Part shown: one piece after another, positions 26,486-35,273 of the stretch
Layout: the number at the start of each line of letters is the position of its first letter
How positions within the stretch are numbered: position 1 is the stretch's first letter
Source: Gammaproteobacteria bacterium
GTDB lineage: Bacteria > Pseudomonadota > Gammaproteobacteria > Pseudomonadales > Azotimanducaceae
Length of the DNA stretch: 35,273 nt
Assembly (NCBI GenBank): GCA_002690865.1
Contig: NZGG01000004.1
Location: forward strand, 1 to 35,273
Direction: 5' to 3'
The notes under the pieces: model-generated
Database searches by the model: none
What the model was told of the DNA's origin: nothing
The model's input: only the letters and a program-made list of their open reading frames with translations
Program-made: the position numbers and the translations under genes

Positions 26486-27161
26486 TAGCTCAATCTTGAG
26501 CGTGAACAGTGTGCATAAGTCGTTCATCCAAGGTGAAAAGATTATAGAGGTTTTAAAGGGAGTGAATTTAGAGGTTAATGTTGGTGAACGAGTAGGAATT
26601 GTAGGACTTTCTGGTAGTGGTAAGAGCACTCTGTTACATATATTAGGTGGACTTGAGCGCTCAGATTCTGGAGATATTCTTATCGACGGGAAAAATATTG
26701 CTCAGCTGAAGGATTTCGAAGTAAATCACATGCGAAATAGCTATCTTGGATTCGTTTATCAATTTCACCATTTACTCCCAGATTTTACTGCTTTGGAGAA
26801 TGTTTCTTTGCCACCACTCATAGGTGGCAAGTCGAAGAAACATGCAAACTTTCTAGCTAGAAAAATCTTGCATAAGGTTGGACTGGAGCATAGAGAGGAC
26901 CACCGGCCTGGGGAGCTATCTGGTGGGGAGAGACAACGGGTGGCTATAGCGAGAGCTCTTGTAAATGAGCCAACATGCATTCTTGCTGATGAACCTACGG
27001 GCAACCTAGATGAAAAAACGGCAAGAGATGTTAACGAAATGATAATTTCATTAAGTGATCAGCTAGATACCTCATTTTTAATTGTTACACATAATTCTGA
27101 TCTAGCAAGGAGAATGGATCGTGTAGTGCAGCTTCAAAACGGTATTCTATCTGAAAAATGA
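26475..27161 (+). CDS. lolD: Lipoprotein-releasing ABC transporter ATP-binding protein LolD
   Basis: The cytoplasmic ATPase of LolCDE, 228 aa. It has Walker [10 protein letters not shown] (about residues 44-52), the Q-loop [16 protein letters not shown] (about 95-110), the ABC signature [15 protein letters not shown] (about 145-159) and Walker [13 protein letters not shown] (about 166-177). ATG 26475 fits the family N-terminus. The frame is open further upstream, but those codons lie inside lolC and match nothing in LolD. It overlaps lolC by 11 nt and lolE by 4 nt (ATGA), so all three are coupled. Confidence 0.96.
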   Translation: MNHNSSILSVNSVHKSFIQGEKIIEVLKGVNLEVNVGERVGIVGLSGSGKSTLLHILGGLERSDSGDILIDGKNIAQLKDFEVNHMRNSYLGFVYQFHHLLPDFTALENVSLPPLIGGKSKKHANFLARKILHKVGLEHREDHRPGELSGGERQRVAIARALVNEPTCILADEPTGNLDEKTARDVNEMIISLSDQLDTSFLIVTHNSDLARRMDRVVQLQNGILSEK

Positions 27162-28345
27162 TGGCCCCCTTTTACATTGGTTTACGGTTTGCAAGATCGA
27201 GGAGCGGTAACACGTTCTTATCGCTAATTACTTGGGTCTCAGTAATAGGATTAGCTCTAGGGGTAGCCGCTCTAATAGTGGTTACCTCAGTAATGAATGG
27301 TTTCGAAACAGAGCTAAAACGGCGTATTTTAGGAGCTGTGCCACATCTTGTCGTAGGAGGATTACCTCCCGATCAGCTGCTTGGACTAGGCAATGTTGTT
27401 GCGGTCAGTCGTTTTGCAAGTCAATCAGCTTTATTGGTAAATAAATCAGAAAGCCGCTTAGTTGCTATTTATGGTATTGATCCAAATTTAGAAGACCGTA
27501 TGTCTATAATTCCTAATCATATGGTTTTCGGTTCAATAAAAGAGTTGGGAAGTACGCGGAGAGGTATTGTGCTTGGGGCCTCTCTTGCTTCTCGATTGGG
27601 GATAGCGCCAGATGGAGATATCACAATAATATTTCCTTTTCTGGGTGGTCATAACACGCTAGAGGCTAAGGTAATACATACCAAATTGGTTGGAACATTC
27701 AGATTAGATTCGGAACTTGATTACAGCCTAGCGTTAATCAATGTCGATTTTTTCGATCAAATAACTAATAACTCTTTATTAAGCTATCGTTTGCGCCTTG
27801 ATGATGCATTTGAGGCTCCATCTATTACACAGCAGCTTACGAAAAATGATTTGGAGGTAAAAGATTGGACTTGGGAGCATGGGGATTTCTTCAAAGCCGT
27901 CAAGATGGAGAAAATAATGATGTTTGTCTTACTGCTTCTCGTTGTAGCGATAGCAGGGTTCACTATTGTCTCAAGTCTTAGTATGGCCGTTAAGGAGAAA
28001 AAATACGATATTGCGATCCTCAGATCATGTGGTCTTTCAACCTGCAATGTCACCGTGATTTTTATGGTTCACGGCGCATTAATTGGAGTTTTTGGGGTAT
28101 TACTTGGAACCATTGTAGGATTGCCACTTGCATATAACATTACAGGGGTGGTTTCTGCGCTAGAAAGCATATTTGGAGGTAGTCTTCTTGCCGGAACATA
28201 TTTTGACTCTATACCCTCAGATCTGAGTCTCAATGATATCCTAATGATAATTTTAGCCTCGCTAGCTATAAGTATCACCGCCACTGTCTACCCTGCTTAC
28301 CGTGCTGCGAGCCCAAACCCAGCAGAGATTCTCAGGCACGCGTAG
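27158..28345 (+). CDS. lolE: Lipoprotein-releasing ABC transporter permease LolC/E family (second copy)
   Basis: The second permease of LolCDE, 395 aa, paralogous to the product at 25256. N-terminal FYIGLRFARSRSGNTFLS and helix 1 (about residues 24-46) precede NGFETELKRRILGAVPH, then the periplasmic domain. Three C-terminal helices follow near 255-280, 300-330 and 355-380, with YPAYRAASPNPAEILRHA at the end. Its ATG overlaps the lolD stop. The order lolC-lolD-lolE is the standard gammaproteobacterial arrangement; LolC and LolE are assigned by position. Confidence 0.93.
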   Translation: MMAPFYIGLRFARSRSGNTFLSLITWVSVIGLALGVAALIVVTSVMNGFETELKRRILGAVPHLVVGGLPPDQLLGLGNVVAVSRFASQSALLVNKSESRLVAIYGIDPNLEDRMSIIPNHMVFGSIKELGSTRRGIVLGASLASRLGIAPDGDITIIFPFLGGHNTLEAKVIHTKLVGTFRLDSELDYSLALINVDFFDQITNNSLLSYRLRLDDAFEAPSITQQLTKNDLEVKDWTWEHGDFFKAVKMEKIMMFVLLLLVVAIAGFTIVSSLSMAVKEKKYDIAILRSCGLSTCNVTVIFMVHGALIGVFGVLLGTIVGLPLAYNITGVVSALESIFGGSLLAGTYFDSIPSDLSLNDILMIILASLAISITATVYPAYRAASPNPAEILRHA

Positions 28346-28850
28346 TTGCCTCGTTTCTCTGGAATAACCTCTAGCTCTGTATCCAGCGATTTCCCATCGC
28401 CAGTAAATACTTACAAAAACGAAGGCAAGACCAATGAGAGAGAAGCTGAGTACTAATGACCCAAGTTTGCAGAACTGCCCCTAATTGAGAGGATCAACAT
28501 GAGAACGATAACTCAATTGAACTAACCGTATTCGGTTCACCTAAAATCAAAATTCCTAATCGATAGGTGAGATAAAGCATTGCAGGCATAGGGACTGGAT
28601 TACTAATACATAATAGAGCTATAGCAACAGGGACATTGCAAATCATTGTGACAAAAAGTAGAAAACAGGGCCTTATCTGGAATGGTATTCGAAGGAAGCC
28701 ACAAAATAAGTCAACAAAAGGTGCGATCAAAACAGATTAACGATTAAAGAGCCAAAATTTAGATTCAAATATCACTTTGCCCAAGAGGTAAAGGGTTACT
28801 ATCTTGCACGACTGCGATCGATCTGGCAGGCTATTTTTTCGTTTAATCAA
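28346..28850 (-). pseudogene. Decayed DUF2062 membrane protein gene
   Basis: Read on the minus strand from TTG 28850, one frame gives LIKRKNSLPDRSQ, then GKVIFESKFWLFNR, an in-frame TAA at 28737-28739, and SVLIAPFVDLFCGFLRIPFQI. It continues with VPVAIALLCISNPVPMPAMLYLTYRLGILILGEP. This is the order and motif set of DUF2062 proteins (NLWHLNRRSV, GLFxxFxPIPFQM, NPLTMPPxFYxAYRxG). That frame stops at 28494. The C-terminal helix continues in another frame from about 28480 (FCKLGSLVLSFSLIG, FVSIYWRWEIAG) with no clean stop before lolE. At least one nonsense codon and one frameshift are present. The fragment from TTG 28730 alone would be a 78-residue membrane peptide. Confidence 0.85.
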
Positions 28851-28938
28851 GCTTGATTCGGGCGGATAGATTAACTACGTCCTCAGTAATTACAAAAGCT
28901 TAGTCATGAGGTCCACTCGGGTGCGGGGCGAAATCTTC

Positions 28939-30012
28939 TTATAATAAATTCGTTAGCACATTTACCAATTCTTGATTCTCCTCTGGTGTGCCTACAGTAA
29001 CCCTAAGTTTGTCTGACAACCCCTGCTGATCAAAGAAACGAACTAAGATATTACGTTGTTTCAAATCAAGATAGACAGCTTCAGCTTTATGGTTGCTAGG
29101 GACCGTGACCAGGATGAAATTTGTCTCGCTAGGGACTACTTGAAATCCAAGCTTCTTGAACTCAAGTACTAATTTTGAACGCTCTCGCCTCACGAGTTGG
29201 CAATTACCATCAAAGTAGACATTATCTTCAATGGCTTTACAGCCGATGTATTGCGACAGCGCATCTATATTGTAGCTATCTTTAGTTTTATTGAGCATCG
29301 GATCTATAAGTTCAGGAGCACCAATACCGTAACCCAGCCGCAGTCCGGCAAGCGAATAACCTTTGCTTAAGGTTCTAAGTATAACAACATTATCTAGCTC
29401 GTTGATCAGTGGTACCGAGTCATATTGCAATCTAGGATCCACAAAATCCACGTAAGCTTCATCCAGCAATAGAATACCATCGAGATCCTGTGCTAATTGG
29501 GCTATTTTATCCCTGTTAAATAATACTCCTGATGGTGCATGAGGATTCACTAGAAATGTAAGCTTGGTGCTCGCATTGTTGAGCTGAGTTGCAAAATTAG
29601 ATGGCAATTCCCAATCATTAGAAAGTGGTATAGCTTTGAGAGGGCAATCCTGAATGGCTGCGAGCACTGGATAAAGAGAGTATGTAGGTAAGGTTGTTCC
29701 AATTACTTCCCCCGGATTTACGAAAGTGGTTATCATGAGTCGAAGCAATTCGTCACCTCCTCGAGTAGCTATAATATTTTGCGGTCGTATGTTGTGAAGC
29801 TCTGCAACTTTACCGCGGAACGCGTCAGCGGTTGGTGAAGGATATTTTCTTAGTGTGTGCAAGCTAAACTCTTTAAGTGCATTCGAGATTATAGGCGAGG
29901 GGGGATACGGATTTTCATTTGTATTAAGTTTTATAATCTTCGGATTGACTGATTGTTCACCGCTTTTATATCCAGTTAACACCGCTATATTTGTGCGCTC
30001 CCAGTTCAACAC
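28939..30012 (-). CDS. hisC: Histidinol-phosphate aminotransferase
   Basis: HisC is a PLP aminotransferase converting imidazole acetol phosphate to histidinol phosphate in histidine synthesis. The product is 357 aa, normal length. KLNTNENPYPPSP lies near residues 28-40, NPHAPSG near 152-158, and DEAYVDF near 180-186. The PLP lysine is Lys217 in RTLSKGYSLAGLRLGYG. GTG 30012 is preceded by GAGGAG at 5-nt spacing and overlaps the end of greB by 7 nt, so hisC is probably read with greB. No other his genes are nearby; stand-alone hisC paralogues also act on aromatic amino acids, which is a possible alternative. Confidence 0.92.
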   Translation of the reverse strand: MLNWERTNIAVLTGYKSGEQSVNPKIIKLNTNENPYPPSPIISNALKEFSLHTLRKYPSPTADAFRGKVAELHNIRPQNIIATRGGDELLRLMITTFVNPGEVIGTTLPTYSLYPVLAAIQDCPLKAIPLSNDWELPSNFATQLNNASTKLTFLVNPHAPSGVLFNRDKIAQLAQDLDGILLLDEAYVDFVDPRLQYDSVPLINELDNVVILRTLSKGYSLAGLRLGYGIGAPELIDPMLNKTKDSYNIDALSQYIGCKAIEDNVYFDGNCQLVRRERSKLVLEFKKLGFQVVPSETNFILVTVPSNHKAEAVYLDLKQRNILVRFFDQQGLSDKLRVTVGTPEENQELVNVLTNLL

Positions 30013-30503
30013 GAGAACTCCTCAAATCCTTCATAGCTGACTTCAAGAATCAGTACCATCACCTTACCCTTTGGACGGTTTACCCGAACTGTATCGCCTA
30101 TAGATTTACCTAGCAGGCTGCTTGCCATTGGAGAATCAACACTTATCCAACCCTTTTTTAAATCAAGCTCATCTACACCTACAATCCGAAGTTTCAAGAT
30201 GCTGTTATCCTCCGTCTGCAACTTTAGCCAAGCTCCGAAAAATACTTTAGTCTCATTATTAGGTTTTCGGTCAACAATCTCTAGATTATCTATTCGATTA
30301 GTAAGATATCGGATACGGTTATCGATTTCTCTCAACCGTTTTTTCCCGTATATATAATCGGCATTCTCGGATCTATCTCCCAATGCTGCCGCATCTGAAA
30401 CCTTTTGTGTAATTTCTGGGCGCTCAGTCTTATATAAAAATCTGAGCTCACTTCTCAGTGCATGCGCCCCAGCGGGGGTTATATAAATTTTAGTTTTAAT
30501 CAT
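30006..30503 (-). CDS. greB: Transcript cleavage factor GreB
   Basis: GreB rescues backtracked RNA polymerase by stimulating cleavage of the nascent RNA. The 165-aa protein aligns end to end with E. coli GreB. It has YITPAGAHALRSEL, an N-terminal coiled coil to about residue 75, and the acidic tip GDRSENADYIYGKKRLREID (about 42-61). KVFFGAWLKL (about 86-95) and DSPMASSLLGKSIGD (about 123-137) follow in the C-terminal FKBP-like domain. The length and the KKRLREID pattern favour GreB over GreA. It overlaps hisC and is divergent from clpB. Confidence 0.94.
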   Translation of the reverse strand: MIKTKIYITPAGAHALRSELRFLYKTERPEITQKVSDAAALGDRSENADYIYGKKRLREIDNRIRYLTNRIDNLEIVDRKPNNETKVFFGAWLKLQTEDNSILKLRIVGVDELDLKKGWISVDSPMASSLLGKSIGDTVRVNRPKGKVMVLILEVSYEGFEEFSC

Positions 30504-30603
30504 TTATCGATCACAACAAATTATTCGAATTCTCCGTCTAACATTGTAAAGTTCTGAATGAGGTTGAGTCCATCCTTATCAATCTATCGCACACCTAAAA
30601 GTA

Positions 30604-30631
30604 CTTGAATGCAGAAATGGAAACCCCACTT
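30604..30631 (+). promoter_or_regulatory. Heat-shock (sigma-32 type) promoter of clpB
   Basis: CTTGAAT at 30604-30610, a 13-nt spacer and CCCCACTT at 30624-30631 match the RpoH consensus CTTGAAA-N(13-15)-CCCCATNT with few mismatches. It lies about 50 nt before the clpB ATG, the usual target of this sigma factor. Confidence 0.85.
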
Positions 30632-30681
30632 ATATCTAGTAGCCGCAGTTAAATAACTTTTTTGAATCACAGGATAAATTT

Positions 30682-33252
30682 ATGTGGACAGACAATCTTA
30701 CAGCGAAATTACAACAGGCAATCGCTGATAGCGAGTCTTATGCGGTAGAGCGAGATCATAACTTTATAATGCCTCAGCATTTACTCCTTGCTTTACTCGA
30801 ACAGTCAGGAGGCTCCGCAGGCCGGCTACTGGCAAGCATGGGTATTAATACTGCACTTTTTACCGAAGATGTAAATCACCTTGTGCTAGATTTACCTGTC
30901 ATTAGTCAGGGTAAAGTAGAGGTCAAAATGTCCTCGGAATTATTGAGTATTCTGAACTTGGCCGAAAAGGAATCGCGCAAAAGGGGAGATAAATATATCG
31001 CCTCTGAAATTGTGCTCTTAGTCGCGAGTCGATTACGAGTATTTAGGGATCTATTTAAAAAACACGGTATCAAAGAAGATGCGCTTGAACGCGTTATAGA
31101 TCAAATAAGGGGCGGAGAAAAGATCATTGATCAAAATATGGAAGACGCACGGCAAGCCTTAGTAAAATATACAACCGATCTCACTGCAACCGCGGAACTT
31201 GGTAAGTTGGATCCAGTCATTGGCCGAGATGAGGAAATAAGGCGCACAATTCAAGTTTTGCAGCGTCGCACCAAGAATAACCCGGTTCTGATTGGTGAGC
31301 CAGGCGTTGGTAAAACAGCAATAGCGGAGGGTCTGGCGCAACGCATTGTTAACGGTGAGGTACCGGAAAGTTTAAGGAATAAAAAAATTCTTTCTCTTGA
31401 TATTGGGTCACTACTGGCAGGTGCTAAATACCGAGGGGAATTTGAAGAGCGGTTAAAATCAGTGATCGAATCCCTCTCTCGTGGAGAAGGTAACACCATA
31501 TTATTTATCGATGAGCTTCATACTATAGTAGGTGTTGGTAAAACTGAGGGCTCTTTGGACGCTGGCAACATGCTAAAGCCAGCGTTAGCCAGAGGAGAGT
31601 TACATTGTGTAGGTGCAACAACCCTTGATGAGTATAGGTATCACATAGAATCAGATGCTGCCTTGGAGAGACGCTTTCAGAAAATCTTAATCGAAGAGCC
31701 AACAGTTGAGGATACAATTGGTATTTTGAGGGGGTTGAAGGAAAGGTATGAAATCCACCATGGTGTTGATATCACCGATCCTGCAATTATCGCCGCGTCA
31801 CGTTTATCGAATAGGTATATTACGGACCGTCGATTGCCAGACAAAGCTATTGACTTGATAGATGAATCCGCAAGCCTTATTCGTATGGAGATGGATTCAA
31901 AGCCAGAGGAAATGGATCGGCTGGAGAGACGGCTTATACAGCTAAAGATTGAAAGAGAAGCGTTAAAAACTGAAGGTGATGAAGCATCTATACAACGTTT
32001 GGGCGAACTGGAAGCGAATATTAACGAATTTCAGAGAGAATTTTCGGAGCTTGAAGAATTACTAATTAGTGAAAAATTATCTTTACAAGGGAGTCAACAG
32101 TTAAAGCAAGACCTTGAGGAGGCAAAGCTGAAGATGGAGACTGCCAGACGCGCGGGTGATTTAACTAAAATGTCAGAATTACAATATGGAATCATTCCAG
32201 AGCTCGAGAAAACACTCGAAAGCGCAGTGGATGTAGATATCTCATCGATGACCTTACTGCGTAATAAGGTAACTGAGGAAGAGATTTCTGAGGTGGTATC
32301 AAAGTGGACCGGGATACCAATCGCTAAGATGCTGACAAGTGAAAGGGAAAAACTACTTAAACTTGAGGATGAATTACATCGGCAGCTCATTGGGCAAGAT
32401 AAGGCAGTTTCTGCTGTGTCCAATGCCATAAGAAGGGCTCGTGCTGGGCTATCAGATCCAAACCGCCCGAGTGGCTCTTTCTTGTTTTTGGGTCCTACAG
32501 GGGTCGGGAAAACAGAGCTTTGTAAAGCTTTGGCGCGCTTTCTGTTTGATGCAGAAGATGCATTGGTGAGAATCGATATGTCAGAGTTTATGGAAAAGCA
32601 TTCTGTCGCGAGACTGATAGGAGCTCCTCCAGGATATGTTGGATATGAGGAGGGAGGCTATTTGACAGAATTAGTGAGACGTAAACCGTATTCGGTCATT
32701 TTATTAGATGAAATAGAGAAAGCGCACAGCGATATCTTTAACATTCTTTTACAGGTACTAGATGATGGAAGATTAACAGATAGCCATGGTAGAACAGTCG
32801 ATTTTAAGCATACTGTCTTAGTCATGACATCGAATTTAGGATCTGACTTGATACAAAATCTGTCAGGGCAAGCCAATAAAGATATGGAAAACGCGGTAAT
32901 GGATATGGTTAGGGAACATTTCAGGCCCGAATTTCTAAATCGGATTGATGAATCGGTGGTGTTCCATCCTTTAAATAAAGAACAGATTTTAGATATTGCT
33001 AGCATTCAACTGGAAGTTTTGAGCAGTCGATTACTAAATTCAAATGTTTCTATTAGATTTAGCAAAGACGCGATCCTACACATTGTTGAAGCTGGATATG
33101 ATCCCGTTTATGGCGCTCGCCCCCTAAAAAGGGCCATACAAAAATCTATAGAAAATCCACTAGCGGAAGCATTGTTGAAACGCCAATTTGCTCCCGAGGA
33201 CAAAGTAATAGTTGTGGAGAGGAATGGCTCGCTTGTGTTTGAGCGAGAATAG
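30682..33252 (+). CDS. clpB: ATP-dependent disaggregase ClpB
   Basis: ClpB is a hexameric Hsp100 chaperone that resolubilises aggregates together with DnaK. The 856-aa protein is full length. The N-terminal Clp repeats lie at about residues 1-145. AAA-1 has Walker A GEPGVGKT at 205-212 and FIDELHT near 278. The long coiled-coil M domain, at about 410-525, separates ClpB from ClpA/ClpC. AAA-2 has GPTGVGKT at 604-611 and LLDEIEKAH near 675, and [14 protein letters not shown] lies in the C-terminal domain. GGA stands about 7 nt before ATG 30682. It has a heat-shock promoter upstream and an SOS-type promoter downstream in the following gap. Confidence 0.97.
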   Translation: MWTDNLTAKLQQAIADSESYAVERDHNFIMPQHLLLALLEQSGGSAGRLLASMGINTALFTEDVNHLVLDLPVISQGKVEVKMSSELLSILNLAEKESRKRGDKYIASEIVLLVASRLRVFRDLFKKHGIKEDALERVIDQIRGGEKIIDQNMEDARQALVKYTTDLTATAELGKLDPVIGRDEEIRRTIQVLQRRTKNNPVLIGEPGVGKTAIAEGLAQRIVNGEVPESLRNKKILSLDIGSLLAGAKYRGEFEERLKSVIESLSRGEGNTILFIDELHTIVGVGKTEGSLDAGNMLKPALARGELHCVGATTLDEYRYHIESDAALERRFQKILIEEPTVEDTIGILRGLKERYEIHHGVDITDPAIIAASRLSNRYITDRRLPDKAIDLIDESASLIRMEMDSKPEEMDRLERRLIQLKIEREALKTEGDEASIQRLGELEANINEFQREFSELEELLISEKLSLQGSQQLKQDLEEAKLKMETARRAGDLTKMSELQYGIIPELEKTLESAVDVDISSMTLLRNKVTEEEISEVVSKWTGIPIAKMLTSEREKLLKLEDELHRQLIGQDKAVSAVSNAIRRARAGLSDPNRPSGSFLFLGPTGVGKTELCKALARFLFDAEDALVRIDMSEFMEKHSVARLIGAPPGYVGYEEGGYLTELVRRKPYSVILLDEIEKAHSDIFNILLQVLDDGRLTDSHGRTVDFKHTVLVMTSNLGSDLIQNLSGQANKDMENAVMDMVREHFRPEFLNRIDESVVFHPLNKEQILDIASIQLEVLSSRLLNSNVSIRFSKDAILHIVEAGYDPVYGARPLKRAIQKSIENPLAEALLKRQFAPEDKVIVVERNGSLVFERE

Positions 33253-33316
33253 TAGACAAAGACACAATGCTAAAGCCCTAGCAGCACCAAATTTCTCTCG
33301 AACCGACACGTTATTG

Positions 33317-33344
33317 TTTACAAGAGATCGAATTTATATATACT
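33317..33344 (+). promoter_or_regulatory. Sigma-70 promoter overlapped by LexA box
   Basis: TTTACA (33317-33322) and TATACT (33339-33344) are separated by 16 nt, each one base from consensus. The -10 runs into the LexA box, the usual geometry for repression. Transcription would start near 33351, leaving a short leader with AAGGAG at 33365-33370. Confidence 0.65.
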
Positions 33345-33358
33345 GTATATTTATACAG
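33343..33358. promoter_or_regulatory. LexA (SOS) operator
   Basis: CTGTATATTTATACAG is a perfect 7-bp inverted repeat (CTGTATA/TATACAG) around a 2-nt centre and fits CTGT-N8-ACAG, differing from the E. coli consensus core by one central base. The flanking TA on the left also matches. It indicates DNA-damage control of the ORF at 33377; the site is nearly symmetric, but no minus-strand gene is close enough to use it. Confidence 0.85.
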
Positions 33359-33376
33359 CATTATAAGGAGAGCTTT

Positions 33377-33637
33377 TTGGGCATTCAAATTAGCCATACC
33401 AGTCTAGCTATGAAAGCGGCGAGACGCATGCGAACAGTCAAGCACAAACGGAAAAATAGCCGTGTTATATGCCATCATCTTCGAAAGATGCTTGAAGGTC
33501 GAGAGTCCTATTTAATTACAGGTTCCAATGAACCCGCTGAATCGCTATCTACCTTTGGATCATCAGGTAGAAAGCTAGAGACAATCGCTCAAAGCCCTGT
33601 TTCAACTGAGCAATATTCGCTTATGCTCAGTTGCTAA
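33377..33637 (+). CDS. Unrecognised small basic protein, probably SOS-induced
   Basis: An 86-codon ORF from TTG 33377, chosen because AAGGAG ends 6 nt before it. ATG 33410 in the same frame is an alternative (about 75 aa). The frame also continues upstream into clpB, but those codons precede the promoter. The N-terminal third is strongly basic (KAARRMRTVKHKRKNSR, about residues 12-28), then LRKMLEGRESYLITGSN, and a Ser/Thr-rich tail. There is no membrane segment. It does not look like SulA, DinI, RecX, TisB or YafN to me. The LexA box, near-consensus promoter, ribosome binding site and a hairpin over its stop support a real transcription unit; whether this frame is translated is less certain. 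Confidence 0.55.
   Translation: MGIQISHTSLAMKAARRMRTVKHKRKNSRVICHHLRKMLEGRESYLITGSNEPAESLSTFGSSGRKLETIAQSPVSTEQYSLMLSC
33603..33633 (+). terminator. Hairpin at the end of the SOS-type ORF
   Basis: A 10-bp perfect stem, CAACTGAGCA/TGCTCAGTTG, encloses an 11-nt loop and ends directly before the stop codon TAA (33635-33637). There is no U-tract after it, so it is a weak terminator or an RNA-stability element rather than a classical rho-independent terminator. Confidence 0.4.
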
Positions 33638-34015
33638 CCTTTAACCAAGCGATTCAATACTGTTGCATCTTGGAATCAAGATAATACTATCGCTACACAT
33701 TTAAGTGTCTCTTGTTTCTCATTGGCAAATAGATCGGCCCGTTAAAAGAATCTTCACGGCAACTGCCTCCGCTCAGATAGTGCAATCTAATTTTAGAAGA
33801 TCAGCCTAACCAATTCCTTATGTCGATATATTATGCAAGTGATCGCATATTTTTCCGTTTAGTGGAGGCAATATTCGCGCGATTGAATAACTATCTCATT
33901 AAAGTTTCGTATTTGTTGAAAAATTTATCAGGCAAAGATGTTATCTGCTAAGTCTCGAGATAGGATGAAACGCTTATGCATGAGATAATAGAATTATTGT
34001 TTTTCAGAGTTAACC
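33638..34015. other. Intergenic region, no gene recognised
   Basis: This 378-nt AT-rich stretch lies between the SOS-type ORF and the LhgO-like gene. I see no convincing coding frame, tRNA or mobile element on either strand. It must hold the promoter of the gene at 34016, but no clear -35/-10 pair stands out. Confidence 0.5.
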
Positions 34016-35137
34016 ATGGACTATCTTCATACCTGTGTAATTGGTGGTGGGGTTGTGGGATTAGCAATAGCTCGTGAGCTCGCCAATTTTGGTCGTGATG
34101 TTGTCGTTTTAGATAAAGAACTCAAATACGGTCAAGGTGTTAGCAGTCGGAACAGCGAGGTTATTCACGCAGGCATCTATTACCCCAAAAACTCTCTTAA
34201 GGCCGAATTCTGCGTCCGAGGGAAACAATTGTTGTACGAGTATTGCAAGACACACAAGGTAGAATACAAACGCTGCGGTAAGTTAATTGTTGCAACAGAG
34301 TTTGTCGAAGAAGAGGAACTTGGAACCATAAAAGAGAAAGCGAGTGCAAATGGTGTGGTCGATCTCGAATACTGGTCTACTAAAAAGCTCAAAATGGAGG
34401 AACCCAACGTAAGTGCTACCATGGCTCTGTTCTCGCCGTCTACAGGCGTAGTAAGTAGCCATGACTTGATGACTGCCTATTTGGCTGATCTTGAAGCGCT
34501 TGGAGGCGTTTTTATTGGAGGCTCTACGGTAATCTCGGTTGAGCCTCAGCGTGAGCGTTTTATTGTTAACTGCAGCCTAGGGGGGGATGCCTACTGCTTC
34601 GAATGCAGTGTTCTCATAAACTCTGCAGGTCTCGGTGCGCAAGCCGTGGCACACAATATTGCAGGACTAGATCAAAGTGCTATACCGAAACTACATTATT
34701 GCAAGGGAAATTACTTTGTACTATCGGGGAAACCACCCTTTTCGCGCTTAATATACCCGGTGCCGGAGCAATCAGGGGCAGGACTGGGCGTACATGCAAC
34801 AATAGATATTGCAGGTCAGATAAAGTTTGGTCCCGATGTAGAGTATATAGAAAAAGAGAATTATGAGGTCTCGGAATATCGTCTAGGAGAATACTACAGG
34901 GCTGTGCGTCGTTACTACCCGGGCCTTAAAGGTAACCAGTTGACACCAGGTTATGCGGGAATTCGCCCAAAATTACAGGGACCATCTGACTCCCCAAAAG
35001 ATTATGTAATACAAACAAAAGAAGATCATAATCTACCGGGTTTGGTGCAATTATTTGGCATCGAGTCACCTGGATTGACGTCCTCATTGGCCATAGCTGA
35101 ACATGTCCGTCTTGCAGTTACGGACGTCTATTTATAA
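34016..35137 (+). CDS. FAD-dependent oxidoreductase, L-2-hydroxyglutarate dehydrogenase (LhgO) family
   Basis: A 373-aa DAO-superfamily flavoprotein. The N-terminal Rossmann motif is VIGGGVVGLAIARELA (Gly10, Gly12, Gly15), followed by SSRNSEVIHAGIYYPKNSLKA (about residues 43-63), a hallmark of the LhgO/L2HGDH group. GVVSSHDLMTAYLADLEALG lies near 143-162, and the C-terminal FAD loop is PGYAGIRPKL then FGIESPGLTSSLAIAEHV. Family members oxidise L-2-hydroxyglutarate to 2-oxoglutarate and pass electrons to the quinone pool. Length is slightly shorter than E. coli LhgO (422 aa), so the exact substrate is not certain. It stands alone with no overlapping neighbour. Confidence 0.88.
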   Translation: MDYLHTCVIGGGVVGLAIARELANFGRDVVVLDKELKYGQGVSSRNSEVIHAGIYYPKNSLKAEFCVRGKQLLYEYCKTHKVEYKRCGKLIVATEFVEEEELGTIKEKASANGVVDLEYWSTKKLKMEEPNVSATMALFSPSTGVVSSHDLMTAYLADLEALGGVFIGGSTVISVEPQRERFIVNCSLGGDAYCFECSVLINSAGLGAQAVAHNIAGLDQSAIPKLHYCKGNYFVLSGKPPFSRLIYPVPEQSGAGLGVHATIDIAGQIKFGPDVEYIEKENYEVSEYRLGEYYRAVRRYYPGLKGNQLTPGYAGIRPKLQGPSDSPKDYVIQTKEDHNLPGLVQLFGIESPGLTSSLAIAEHVRLAVTDVYL

Positions 35138-35220
35138 ATCGTAACAGCCCCAAAGTGAGTAGTTATATCGTGACTTTAGCATACGCCATTAGATATTTAT
35201 TAAGTCTTTAATTAAGATGA

Positions 35221-35267
35221 GACATAATATTTTTACTCTTATATATTTAACCAGCGGACATAATATT
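35221..35267 (+). repeat. Short direct repeat at the right edge
   Basis: GACATAATATT occurs at 35221-35231 and again at 35257-35267, 36 bp apart, in AT-rich sequence. It may be a paired binding site or chance; the window ends too soon to tell. Confidence 0.25.
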
Positions 35268-35273
35268 ATTGAG

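Noticed and set aside
28494-28730. Intact 78-aa membrane protein
   Set aside because: Homologous sequence continues on both sides beyond a stop and a frame change, so it is the middle of a broken DUF2062 gene.
33212-33376. Upstream extension of the SOS-type ORF into clpB
   Set aside because: These codons overlap clpB out of frame and lie before the promoter and the Shine-Dalgarno, so they would not be in the transcript.

Overview
The window is a densely packed piece of a bacterial chromosome. RecBCD, the LolCDE lipoprotein exporter, an E. coli-type GreB, NqrM and a ClpB with a sigma-32 type promoter point to a gammaproteobacterium. By eye the sequence is fairly AT-rich, and many genes use GTG or TTG starts. 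Class III CoA-transferase, SDR and crotonase genes resemble those of uncultivated marine lineages. That placement is an inference; there is no rRNA or marker set here to confirm it. No IS element, CRISPR array, tRNA or rRNA gene was recognised.

Layout. (1) 1-6350, minus: recC-recB, with recB running off the left edge. (2) 6462-8472: a small flavin/deazaflavin-type nitroreductase-family gene convergent with pgi. (3) 8709-13136, plus: a VTT membrane domain fused to a pyridine nucleotide-disulphide oxidoreductase, followed after 12 nt by an octaheme cytochrome with a C-terminal repeat domain. (4) 13270-18171: an acyl-CoA/redox cluster with a class III CoA-transferase, a YfgD/ArsC-like protein, an SDR, a decayed FAD-linked oxidase (pseudogene) and a crotonase. 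(5) 18312-22537, minus: unknown ORF - selA - selB - peroxiredoxin. (6) 22812-28345: D-cysteine desulfhydrase-like gene, apbE-nqrM, then lolC-lolD-lolE. (7) 28346-28850: a decayed DUF2062 gene. (8) 28939-33252: greB-hisC divergent from clpB. (9) 33317-33637: a near-consensus LexA box and promoter in front of an unrecognised 86-codon ORF. (10) 34016-35137: an LhgO-type FAD oxidoreductase.

The most notable item is at 18312-18830. The peroxiredoxin has an in-frame UGA exactly where the peroxidatic cysteine belongs. A 5-bp GC-rich stem-loop follows it, and the gene lies directly downstream of selA and selB on the same strand. I read it as a periplasmic selenocysteine peroxiredoxin that ordinary gene calling splits into two ORFs. 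The selC tRNA and selD were not seen in the window.

The second notable item is the SOS-type promoter at 33317-33358. Its downstream ORF has a good Shine-Dalgarno sequence and a hairpin over its stop codon, but I do not recognise the protein. Two genes (16034-17410 and 28346-28850) carry several independent lesions and are clear pseudogenes, so gene decay is under way in this genome.
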